From: an uncultured Gemmatimonadota bacterium
Lineage (GTDB): Bacteria; Gemmatimonadota; Gemmatimonadetes; Gemmatimonadales; GWC2-71-9
Assembly (NCBI GenBank): GCA_946480845.1
Contig: CAMLLJ010000046.1
Coordinates: 1 to 14,368 of the forward strand
Reading direction: 5' to 3'
DNA: 14,368 nucleotides
In this document: one piece after another, positions 6,046 to 13,171 of the stretch
How the letters are laid out: the number at the start of each line of letters is the position of its first letter
Position numbering within the stretch: position 1 is the stretch's first letter
Translations under genes and position numbers: made by a program
Notes under the pieces: generated by a model
The model's database searches: none
The model's input: the letters and a program-made list of their open reading frames with translations, nothing else
What the model was told of the DNA's origin: nothing

Positions 6046-7336
6046 CGGCAGGATCGCGGCGCGGCTCGGGCTCCTGGCGGCGCTGGTCGCCGGCGCGGTG
6101 CAGCCGGCCCTGGCGGCGTCGCCCGAGGGCGGCACCCATGCGGCGGTCGAGGCGGCGCGGGACATCTGGGAGCTCATCCAGCAGATCCGGGGCGAGGGCT
6201 CCGACACTTTGCGGGCCGGCCGGGGGCCGGCGGTGCGGCCGCAGGCGGTGCCCGCGGCCGGCCCGGACGGGCCGGTGATCGACCTCTCGGACCTGAGCCA
6301 CCCCCTCTCCATCGAAGAGCAGCTCGCCCGGTTCGCCGGTACCCCGGACAACGAGCTGCGCCTCTCGGTGCCGGGCGGCGCCGCCCGGCTCGGCGCCTTC
6401 AGCATCGGCTCGGAGCAGACCCTGCAGGGCAACCTGCTCATCATGAAGGGCGATGCCGAGGTCTTCGGCCGGCTCGACGGCAACCTGGTCACCTTCGACG
6501 GCGACGTGGTGGTCCATCCGGGCGGTGTCGTCTCCGGCGACGTGCTCGCCGTGCACGGGACCATCCGCGCCACCGGCGGGGAGATCGGCGGCGAGTCGCG
6601 CGAGCTGCGCGAGAGCGTCGCCGCCGCGCTGCCGCCCGAGCCGCCGCTCTCGGCGTTCCAGCTCACCGTCCGCCGGCTGGCCGGCGTCGTCGGCGTCTTC
6701 TTTGCCCTCGCGGCACTCGGGTACGGGCTCGTCGCCTTCGGCCGGCACAACCTGCAGGTCGTCTCCGACACGGCGTCGCACAGCTTCGGCCGCGCCTTCG
6801 TCACCGGGCTCGTCGGGCAGATCCTCATCCTTCCCACCTTCGGCATGCTGGTCGTCGGCCTGGTGCTGAGCGTCGCCGGCATCCTGCTGCTGCCGTTCGC
6901 GGTGGTCGTCTACGCCCTGCTGGTGATCGTTGGCGTGGTGGGCGGTTACCTCGCGGTGGCGCACGCCATGGGCGAGACCTACACCCGCCGCCGCCTGGCG
7001 CAGGGCGTCCTGGTCGGCGCGCCGAACAGCTACGGATTCCTCTTCACCGGCCTTGCCGCCACGGTCGCCCTCTGGGTCGCCTGGGCGCTGTTCGGCTGGG
7101 TGGCGATCGCCGGCGAGCTGATCCGCGGTGCCGCCGTGCTGGTCACCTGGCTGTTGGCCACCGCCGGTCTCGGCGCCGCCATGCTGAGCCGGGCCGGCGT
7201 GCGCGAGAACTTCGCCGGGCGCATCATCCCGCCGGAAGCGCTCACCGACGAATACCTGTGGGCCACGCCGCAGTTCGGCGTGCCGGCCGTCAAGCGGCCG
7301 GGCGCGGGCTCCCGCTCGACCGGCCCGGGGGTCTGA
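6032..7336 (+). CDS. Exported bactofilin-like domain fused to a multi-span membrane domain
   Basis: The 434-residue protein starts with a clear signal peptide (positive residues, hydrophobic core about 11-25, likely cleavage near ALA at 27-29). After a Pro/Gly-rich segment comes a short-period beta-repeat region at about 118-185, with QGNLLIMKGDAEVFGRLDGN and further turns with GDVVV and SGDVL. This resembles a bactofilin or polymer-forming cytoskeletal beta-helix. The C-terminal half has about five membrane segments (roughly 214-237, 256-280, 283-309, 336-358, 364-386). If the signal peptide works, the beta-helix sits outside the cytoplasm. The gene is tightly linked to the anti-sigma gene (14-bp overlap) and the next gene (TGATG). 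A role in envelope structure or sensing is inferred; no enzyme motif is seen. Confidence 0.75.
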   Translation: MRTPSGRIAARLGLLAALVAGAVQPALAASPEGGTHAAVEAARDIWELIQQIRGEGSDTLRAGRGPAVRPQAVPAAGPDGPVIDLSDLSHPLSIEEQLARFAGTPDNELRLSVPGGAARLGAFSIGSEQTLQGNLLIMKGDAEVFGRLDGNLVTFDGDVVVHPGGVVSGDVLAVHGTIRATGGEIGGESRELRESVAAALPPEPPLSAFQLTVRRLAGVVGVFFALAALGYGLVAFGRHNLQVVSDTASHSFGRAFVTGLVGQILILPTFGMLVVGLVLSVAGILLLPFAVVVYALLVIVGVVGGYLAVAHAMGETYTRRRLAQGVLVGAPNSYGFLFTGLAATVALWVAWALFGWVAIAGELIRGAAVLVTWLLATAGLGAAMLSRAGVRENFAGRIIPPEALTDEYLWATPQFGVPAVKRPGAGSRSTGPGV

Positions 7337-8181
7337 TGCGCCGCTGGACGGCCGCCGCGGCGCTCCTCGCCGCGGCGGCCGCGCCGCTACCGGCGCAGCA
7401 GATGCGGGACTTCAGCACCTCCCGCCAGCACCACGGCGAAAGCCGCCTTTCCACCCGCCTCGAGTTCGCCGCCGGCACCCTCCGGCTCCTCCCTGGCCCG
7501 GCGGGCGAGCTCTACCGCATGCGCCTCCGCTACGACCCCGAGCGCTTCACGCCGGTGAGCCGATTCGAGCCGGTGTCCGGCGTCGTCCGGCTCGGCGTCG
7601 AGGGCACGGGGAAGAGCGGCCTCCGGGTCTCTTCGCGCAGCCAGCTCGAGCAGGCAGCGACGATCACCCTCTCGCCCGATGTCACCCTGGCGCTCGACCT
7701 GGCGCTCGGTGCCACGGAAGCGGACATCGAGCTGGGCGGGCTCCGCCTCGCCGCGTTCCGCCTGGAGACCGGCGCGAGCCGCTCGGTCGTTCGCTTCTCG
7801 GAGCCGAACGCCGTCCGGTGCAGCTCGGCCGTGATCGAGTCCGGCGCGGCGGAGATCGCACTCGTGGGGCTGGGCAACAGCCGCTGCGAGCAGATCAGCT
7901 TCGAGGGCGGGGTCGGCAAGGCGGTGCTCGACCTGGGCGGCACCTGGAGCGCCGATGCACGGCTCAGCGTGAAGATGGCGATCGGCGATCTGACGCTCCG
8001 GCTGCCCACCGAGACCGGGATCCGGATCGTGATGGAGCGGTTCCTGACCAGCTTTCCCGCCAGGGGGTGGACCCGGGAGGGCAACACCTATCTTTCCCCG
8101 GGATATGCGCGGGCGGCCCGCCATGTGGACGTGGCCCTGGCCTCGACGATGGGCGGAGTCCGGGTGGAGTGGATAAGATAG
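7336..8181 (+). CDS. Exported toastrack-like beta-repeat protein
   Basis: The ATG at 7336 is chosen because it overlaps the preceding TGA (TGATG) and gives a signal peptide (hydrophobic stretch about 5-18, Ala-rich, cleavage near PAQQ at 19-22). An in-frame start at 7258 would remove the signal peptide and overlap the previous gene. The mature part of the 281-residue protein is rich in short beta strands with Gly turns, for example LDLALGATEADIELGGLRLA (119-138) and AIGDLTLRLPTETGIRI (215-231). This resembles the toastrack/DUF4097/LiaF-C-like beta-repeat domains found near envelope-stress regulators. Two cysteines, C162 and C184, are one likely beta-turn period apart. No catalytic motif is seen. 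The function is unknown; an envelope sensor or structural role is inferred from its position. Confidence 0.75.
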   Translation: MRRWTAAAALLAAAAAPLPAQQMRDFSTSRQHHGESRLSTRLEFAAGTLRLLPGPAGELYRMRLRYDPERFTPVSRFEPVSGVVRLGVEGTGKSGLRVSSRSQLEQAATITLSPDVTLALDLALGATEADIELGGLRLAAFRLETGASRSVVRFSEPNAVRCSSAVIESGAAEIALVGLGNSRCEQISFEGGVGKAVLDLGGTWSADARLSVKMAIGDLTLRLPTETGIRIVMERFLTSFPARGWTREGNTYLSPGYARAARHVDVALASTMGGVRVEWIR

Positions 8182-8207
8182 AGGCCTCCCCTCTGACGGA
8201 GCGGCGG

Positions 8208-10445
8208 GTGGCTGGCGTCATCGATCGGCTGCAGGACATCCTCGGCGAGCGCTACCGGGTGGAGCACGAGATCGGCAGTGGCGGCATGTCCACGGTGTAC
8301 CTCGCCCAGGACCTCAAGCATGGCCGGGACGTGGCCATCAAGCTGCTCCGGCCCGAGCTGGTGGCCGGCTACGAGCCCCAGCGCTTCCTCCGCGAGATCC
8401 GCATCGCGGCCCGCCTCAACCATCCCCAGATCCTCCCGGTCCACGACTCCGGGGCCCGCGACGGCTTCCTCTACTACGTCATGCCCTACATGGGGTGCGA
8501 ATCGCTGCGCTCGCGCCTCCAGCGGGACGGCCGGCTCCCCGTGGACGAGGCGGTGCGGATCGCGCGGAGCGTCGCGCTCGCGCTCGACTATGCGCACCGC
8601 AACGAGGTGGTGCACCGCGACATCAAGCCGGAGAACATCCTCCTGCACGAAGGCCAGCCGGTGGTGGCGGACTTCGGCATCGCGCGGGCACTGTCCACCC
8701 GGGGCACCGACCTGATCTCCCGGCCGGGCTTCACCGTCGGCACCCCCGCCTACATGAGCCCGGAGCAGGCCACCGCCGACGCGGTGGACGGCCGAAGCGA
8801 TGTGTACAGTCTCGGATGCGTCCTCTACGAGATGCTGTCGGGGAGCCCGCCGTTCACCGGGACCACGCCCCGCGCCACGATGGCCCGGCACGCCACCGAG
8901 CCGCCGGCGCCGATCCGCAGCGCCCGGCCGAACATCCCGCCCGCCGTGGAGCGCGCGATCGCGCGGGCCCTGGCGAAGGACCCGGCGGACCGGTTTGCGA
9001 CGGCGGCCGAGTTCGCGGCGGCGCTGGAGACAACGGCGCCGGTGCCGGCCGCCATCGTGCGGGAGACGGTCGCGTCCATCGCGGTCCTGCCCTTCGTCAA
9101 CGGCAGTCCCGATCCGGACACCGAGTACTTCAGCGACGGCATGACCGACGAGCTGATCAACGCGCTCGCCAAGGTGGACGGGCTGCGCGTCGCCTCCCGC
9201 GGCTCGGTGTTCGCCTTCAAGGGCGTGCGGCAGGACGTCAGGAGCGCCGCCGCGCTGCTCGACGTCTCGGCAGTGCTCGAAGGGAGCGTACGCCGGTCGG
9301 GCACCCGGTTCCGCATCACGGCACAGCTCACCAATGCGGCGGACGGCGGCCTGCTCTGGTCGGAGCGGTATGACCGGGAAATCGCCGACGTCTTCGCGGT
9401 GCAGGACGAGATCGCCCAGACCATCGTGAGCACCCTCCGCGCCCGGCTGGTGGGGGACATCGGCGACCTCACGCCGCGGCGCTACACCGCCAACCTCCGG
9501 GCCTACCAGCTCTACCTGCGCGGCCGGCACGCGTGGAACCAGCGGACGCAGGAGAGCATCGCCGAGGGTATCCGCTGGTTCGAGCAGGCCATCGCCGAAG
9601 ACCCGAGCTACGCGCTGGCCTACACCGGGCTCGCCGACTCGCATGCGCTGGCACTCGACTACCGCGGTGCACCGGTCGCCGAGGGGATGCGCAAGGCCGC
9701 GGCCGAGGCGCGGCGGGCGCTCGAGCTCGACGAGTCGCTCGCCGAAGCGCACACCTCGCTCGCCTGGGTCACCTTCATCTACGACTGGGAGTGGCAGGCG
9801 GCGGAGCGGCACTTCCGGCGGGCCATCGAGCTCAACCCGAGGTACGCCAGCGCGCGGCAGTGGTACGGCTGGCTGCTCCTCGCGATGGGGCGCATCGAGG
9901 AGGCGCTGGCGCAGGCCCGCGCCGCCGCCGAGCTGGACCCGTCATCGGTATCGGTGCGGCGGAGCTTCGGGTGGCTCTACTACTATGCGCGCCAGCCCGG
10001 CCTCGCCATCGAGCACCTCACCCGCGCCCTCGCCATGGCGCCGGACGCCGAGGAGACCCACATGATCCTCGGGCTCGCGCTCCTGCAGCAGGGCCGCAGC
10101 GCCGATGCCGAGGCGGAGTTCCGCGAGGCGATGTCACTGTCCTCGGAGCACGCGCGCGCGCTCGCGGCGCTGGGCACGCTCGCAGCCACCCAGGGGCGCA
10201 CCGCGGAGGCGCGCGAGGTGCTGTCGCAGCTCGAGGCGCGCGCGCGGGAGCGCTACGTGTCACCGGTGGATTTCGTCGCGCTGCACCAGGCGCTCGGCGA
10301 TACGGACGGGGCGTTCGCGTGGCTCGAACGCGCCTACGCGGAGCGGCGGGGGTGGATGGTCTACCTCAACGTCGAGCCGGCCCTCGACGACCTCCGGAGC
10401 GACCCCAGGTTCCGGGACCTGGTGCGGCGGATGCGGCTCGACTGA
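8208..10445 (+). CDS. Ser/Thr protein kinase with TolB/FlgO-like domain and TPR repeats
   Basis: The 745-residue protein has a complete Hanks-type kinase domain at about 15-275: glycine loop GSGGMSTV (23-30), catalytic lysine K44, helix-C E63, HRDIKPEN (136-143), DFG (155-157) and GTPAYMSPEQ (178-187). The kinase should therefore be active. Residues about 288-415 form a TolB/FlgO-like alpha/beta domain (SIAVLPF, YFSDGMTDELINAL, SAVLEGSVRRSGTRFRI). From about 430 to 715 there are TPR-like helix pairs such as AERHFRRAIELNP. No transmembrane helix lies between the kinase and C-terminal domains, unlike PknB-type receptors, so it should be cytosolic. The GTG at 8208 has GGAG 6 bases upstream; a GTG at 8169 is an alternative with a 13-bp overlap. 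It closes the sigma/anti-sigma operon and may phosphorylate one of its products. Confidence 0.9.
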   Translation: MAGVIDRLQDILGERYRVEHEIGSGGMSTVYLAQDLKHGRDVAIKLLRPELVAGYEPQRFLREIRIAARLNHPQILPVHDSGARDGFLYYVMPYMGCESLRSRLQRDGRLPVDEAVRIARSVALALDYAHRNEVVHRDIKPENILLHEGQPVVADFGIARALSTRGTDLISRPGFTVGTPAYMSPEQATADAVDGRSDVYSLGCVLYEMLSGSPPFTGTTPRATMARHATEPPAPIRSARPNIPPAVERAIARALAKDPADRFATAAEFAAALETTAPVPAAIVRETVASIAVLPFVNGSPDPDTEYFSDGMTDELINALAKVDGLRVASRGSVFAFKGVRQDVRSAAALLDVSAVLEGSVRRSGTRFRITAQLTNAADGGLLWSERYDREIADVFAVQDEIAQTIVSTLRARLVGDIGDLTPRRYTANLRAYQLYLRGRHAWNQRTQESIAEGIRWFEQAIAEDPSYALAYTGLADSHALALDYRGAPVAEGMRKAAAEARRALELDESLAEAHTSLAWVTFIYDWEWQAAERHFRRAIELNPRYASARQWYGWLLLAMGRIEEALAQARAAAELDPSSVSVRRSFGWLYYYARQPGLAIEHLTRALAMAPDAEETHMILGLALLQQGRSADAEAEFREAMSLSSEHARALAALGTLAATQGRTAEAREVLSQLEARARERYVSPVDFVALHQALGDTDGAFAWLERAYAERRGWMVYLNVEPALDDLRSDPRFRDLVRRMRLD

Positions 10446-10467
10446 CGCGGAGGCCGATTCCCGGGGT

Positions 10468-10500
10468 TATCATTACCGGCGTACCCTGTCGGCGTACCCT
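10468..10500 (+). promoter_or_regulatory. AT-rich patch and 11-bp direct repeat before the DUF4126 gene
   Basis: The 67-bp gap after the kinase gene contains TATCAT at 10468-10473, a 5-of-6 match to a -10 element, in an otherwise very GC-rich context. It is followed by two copies of CGGCGTACCCT (10477-10487 and 10490-10500) with a 13-base period. A -35-like CTGACG lies at 10442-10447, but the 20-base spacing is too long. The second repeat copy ends directly before the AGGAGG at 10502-10507. This could be a separate promoter with an operator-like repeat, but evidence is weak. Confidence 0.3.
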
Positions 10501-10512
10501 CAGGAGGCGGCC

Positions 10513-11136
10513 GTGTCACCTCTCGAAACGCTGGGCTTCGCGCTCGGAACGTCCTTCGCCTCGGGGCTCAACGTCTACGCGACGGTGGCCGCCGCCGGCC
10601 TCTTCCAGCGCCTGGGCTGGGTGGACCTTCCGGCTTCGCTCGACATCCTCTCGCACCCGCTGGTGATGGGCATCGCGGCGACGATGTTCGTCATCGAGTT
10701 CATCGCCGACAAGATCCCGCTGGTGGACAGCGCCTGGGATGCGGTCCACACCTTCATCCGCCCGCCGGCGGCGATGCTGCTCGCCTACTCATCCTTCGGC
10801 GGGGTGCCCGAGGCGTGGAAGCTGGGGGCCGCGCTGGTGGCGGGAAGCGTTGCCCTCACCTCGCACGGCGCCAAGGCGTCGGCGCGGGCGGCGGCCAATA
10901 CGAGCCCGGAGCCCGTGAGCAACTGGCTGCTCAGCTTCGGTGAGGATGTGGTGGCAATCTTCCTCAGCTGGCTCGCGGCCACGCACCCGGTGCTCACCGG
11001 CGTGATCGTGGTGGTGCTGGTGCTGATCGCGACGTTCGTGATCTGGAAGCTGTTCGGGTTCTTCCGGCGGGCGCTCGGCAGAGTGCGTGAGGGGTACCGC
11101 AGGGCGGTCGCGGCGGTGGAGCCGGGGACGGGGTAG
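10513..11136 (+). CDS. DUF4126 family membrane protein
   Basis: The 207-residue protein shows the DUF4126 hallmarks: ASGLNVYATVAAAGLFQRLG (16-35), EFIADKIPLVDSAWDAVHTF (62-81) and IRPPAAMLLAY (82-92). Hydrophobic segments at about 5-30, 48-65, 85-118 and 160-180 indicate an inner-membrane protein, with a basic cytosolic tail. The family has no assigned function that I can name. The GTG at 10513 is selected because AGGAGG (10502-10507) lies 5 bases upstream and because it begins at the conserved N-terminus; the open frame upstream overlaps the kinase gene in another frame. It follows the signalling operon after 67 bp and may be transcribed with it or from its own promoter. Confidence 0.85.
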   Translation: MSPLETLGFALGTSFASGLNVYATVAAAGLFQRLGWVDLPASLDILSHPLVMGIAATMFVIEFIADKIPLVDSAWDAVHTFIRPPAAMLLAYSSFGGVPEAWKLGAALVAGSVALTSHGAKASARAAANTSPEPVSNWLLSFGEDVVAIFLSWLAATHPVLTGVIVVVLVLIATFVIWKLFGFFRRALGRVREGYRRAVAAVEPGTG

Positions 11137-11190
11137 CTCGCGGCTCAAGGCCGGCTCTACCGCCATGCCGGGCGGAGCAAACCGAGGGGA

Positions 11191-11257
11191 GGGCCACTCC
11201 CGCAGGACTGTGTGGGTGTACGCAGGGAGTGGCCCACCCCCCGGTTTTGGACGGGGG
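11191..11257. terminator. Tandem hairpins between convergent genes
   Basis: In the 153-bp gap between the DUF4126 and SAM hydrolase stops, GGGCCACTCCC (11191-11201) pairs perfectly with GGGAGTGGCCC (11225-11235), giving an 11-bp stem with a 23-base loop. A second hairpin follows directly: CCCCCG (11238-11243) with CGGGGG (11252-11257) around a loop containing TTTT. Either could end transcription from both sides. No T-run directly follows a stem, so this is a likely but unproven bidirectional terminator. The rest of the gap shows no gene. Confidence 0.55.
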
Positions 11258-11289
11258 AGCCCGGCCCCCGGGGAGGCGGGCGGCCCGTG

Positions 11290-12048
11290 CTACCCCAGCC
11301 GCGCCCGGATCTTCCCGCCGACCCCGATCCCGAGCCGCCGCGCCGCGGAGCCGTCGCGCACCGCGATCTCGATCTCCCCGCCCGACCCGGCATACGCCAC
11401 CAGCGACCCCGTCGCCACGTCGCCGTAGGTGCGGCGCAGCGGGCCGACCTCCGCCCCCTCCACCTCGATCACCGCGTACCCCGGCAGGTTCTCGGGCGTG
11501 AAGTTGGTGACCAGCGTCCCGAACCGGTCTACGTAGATCACCTCGCCGATAAACGTCTTCCCCTCGTGCCATGGCTCGCGCGTTGCGAGCCGCTCCGGGA
11601 TGCCGGTGAACGGCGTGCCCAGGAGCTGGAGTGCGCGGCCGGTCGAGAGCGCCGCGGCGGCCGGCGCGAAGATGTCGCGCCCGTGAAAGGTCGGTGCCGC
11701 CGCGCCGGGCACCGGCAACTCGACCGCCTCGACCTCGGCACCCCGCAGCACGCTGGTGAAGATCCCGTTGTCGGGCCCCACGAACGCATGGCCGTGCGCG
11801 CGGAGCGCGAGTGCGGCGCGCCGGGTGCCGACGCCGGGGTCCACGACCGCCAGGTGCACGGTGCCGGGGGCGAAGTGGCGCCAGGCGCGGCCCAGGACGT
11901 AGGCGGCCGAGCGCACGTCGCCCGGCGCGACCCCGTGGGTGACGTCCACCAGCGCGGCCGAGGGCGCCGCCGAGAGCAGCGCGCCCTTGAGCTCCGCGAC
12001 GTACGCGTCGGTGGTGCCGAAATCGGTGAGCAGGGTGATGACGGCCAT
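11290..12048 (-). CDS. S-adenosyl-L-methionine hydrolase (SAM hydroxide adenosyltransferase family)
   Basis: The 252-residue protein has the signature blocks of the DUF62/SAM hydrolase family: TDFGTTDAYVAELKG (8-22), VVDPGVGT (68-75), GPDNGIF (91-97), FHGRDIFAPAAA (121-132) and DRFGTLVTN (174-182). The family splits SAM into adenosine and methionine with water as nucleophile; fluorinases and chlorinases are related but rarer. The length fits a hydrolase, and no halogenase-specific insertion was noticed. The ATG at 12048 gives the family N-terminus (MAVITLLTDFG), lies 13 bp after the mrp stop, and lacks a clear Shine-Dalgarno, so coupling to mrp translation is likely. It is the last gene of the leftward Fe-S-related operon. 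The protein should be cytosolic. Confidence 0.9.
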   Translation of the reverse strand: MAVITLLTDFGTTDAYVAELKGALLSAAPSAALVDVTHGVAPGDVRSAAYVLGRAWRHFAPGTVHLAVVDPGVGTRRAALALRAHGHAFVGPDNGIFTSVLRGAEVEAVELPVPGAAAPTFHGRDIFAPAAAALSTGRALQLLGTPFTGIPERLATREPWHEGKTFIGEVIYVDRFGTLVTNFTPENLPGYAVIEVEGAEVGPLRRTYGDVATGSLVAYAGSGGEIEIAVRDGSAARRLGIGVGGKIRARLG

Positions 12049-12061
12049 GCGGCGGGGCGAG

Positions 12062-13171
12062 CTATCCCCGCATGATGGGCAGCGGCGCGGCGTGGCGGGC
12101 GGCGCGGTCGTGCACCGCGTGCGCCACGGTCCGGAGCGCCTCGGCCGCGGGGCTCGCGGGCGAGGCGACGAGGATCGGCTCGCCGCGGTCGGCGAGCTCG
12201 GCAAGGCCGGGCTGCAGCGGCACGGAGCCGAGGAGCGGCACGCCGAGCTCGTCGGCGAGCCGCTGCCCGCCGCCGTGCGAGAAGAGCTGCCAGATCCGCC
12301 CGGTCTCCGGGTCGGTGAAGCCGCTCATGTTCTCGACGATCCCCAGCACCGGGACGCCCACGCGCTCGAACATCTTCGCGCCCCGGAGCGCGTCGCCCAC
12401 GGCCATCTCCTGCGGCGTGGTCACGATGACGGCGCCGGAGACCTGGGTGGCCTGCACCAGCGAGAGCTGCGCGTCGCCGGTGCCGGGCGGCAGGTCCACG
12501 ATGAAGTAGTCGAGGTCGTTCCACTCGACGTCGCGCAGGAACTGCTGGATGATCTTCATGATGATCGGGCCGCGCCAGATCGCCGGCGCGTCGCGCTCGA
12601 TCAGCAGTCCCAGCGACATCAGGCGGACACCATGCGCCTCGAGCGGCTGGATCTTCTTCGTGTCGGCGTCCACCATCGGCCGGTCGAAGACGCCGAACAT
12701 CCGCGGCATGTTGGGCCCGTAGACATCGGCATCCATGACGCCGACGCGATGGCCCGCCTGCGCCAGCGCCACCGCCAGGTTGGCGGCCACCGTGGACTTC
12801 CCCACCCCGCCCTTGCCCGAGGAGATCGCGATCACCTGCCCCAGCGACTCCTGCCGCCCGGGCAGCGGCGCCGGCGCACCCGCGGCGGGCTCCGCGCCCG
12901 GCGGCGCGTGGGTGGTGCGCGCCGGCCCGGCGGGATTGCTGACGCTGATCCGCACCCCGGCGACGCCCGGCACCGCTTCGGCGGCGCGGCGCGCCTCGCG
13001 CACCAGCGCGCCGGGATCGTCGCTCGAGAGCAGGAAGGTGAAGGCGACGTGCCCGTCGGCGTCCACCGCGAGGTCGCGGATCATCCCCGCGGACATGAGG
13101 TCGGTGCCCAGCCGCTCGTTCCGGATCCGGGCCAGCGCCTCGATAACGCCGCCTTCCACGGAGCCGCTCAT
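12062..13171 (-). CDS. apbC: Mrp/ApbC-type P-loop ATPase, cysteine-free
   Basis: The 369-residue protein has an N-terminal MIP18/DUF59-like domain (about 5-78), a Pro/Ala-rich linker (80-108) and a Mrp/NBP35 ATPase domain. The ATPase has the deviant Walker A GKGGVGKS (119-126), MDADVYGPNMPRMFG (146-160), the Walker B-like IVDLPPGTGD (224-233) and GIVENMSGF (277-285). Mrp/ApbC proteins bind and hand over Fe-S clusters. ApbC needs a CxxC just after the ENMS block, but here that stretch reads TDPETG, and the whole protein has no cysteine, including the DUF59 domain. It may therefore depend on the NifU-like partner encoded upstream, whose stop overlaps this ATG (ATGA). Cysteine-poor Mrp/SalA-like members are known, so a regulatory rather than cluster-carrier role is possible. 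Confidence 0.9.
   Translation of the reverse strand: MSGSVEGGVIEALARIRNERLGTDLMSAGMIRDLAVDADGHVAFTFLLSSDDPGALVREARRAAEAVPGVAGVRISVSNPAGPARTTHAPPGAEPAAGAPAPLPGRQESLGQVIAISSGKGGVGKSTVAANLAVALAQAGHRVGVMDADVYGPNMPRMFGVFDRPMVDADTKKIQPLEAHGVRLMSLGLLIERDAPAIWRGPIIMKIIQQFLRDVEWNDLDYFIVDLPPGTGDAQLSLVQATQVSGAVIVTTPQEMAVGDALRGAKMFERVGVPVLGIVENMSGFTDPETGRIWQLFSHGGGQRLADELGVPLLGSVPLQPGLAELADRGEPILVASPASPAAEALRTVAHAVHDRAARHAAPLPIMRG

Noticed and set aside
5431..6964. Long minus-strand open frames opposite the anti-sigma and bactofilin-like genes
   Set aside because: Low-complexity Arg/Ala/Pro/Ser composition and no domain; the plus strand has a zinc motif, a signal peptide and membrane helices with coupled starts.
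8088..9812. 574-codon minus-strand open frame opposite the kinase
   Set aside because: It lies over a full set of kinase motifs on the plus strand and has no domain features of its own.
11290..12048. Fluorinase or chlorinase identity for the SAM hydrolase family protein
   Set aside because: Length and motifs fit the common hydrolase; no halogenase-type insertion was noticed and no halometabolite genes are nearby.
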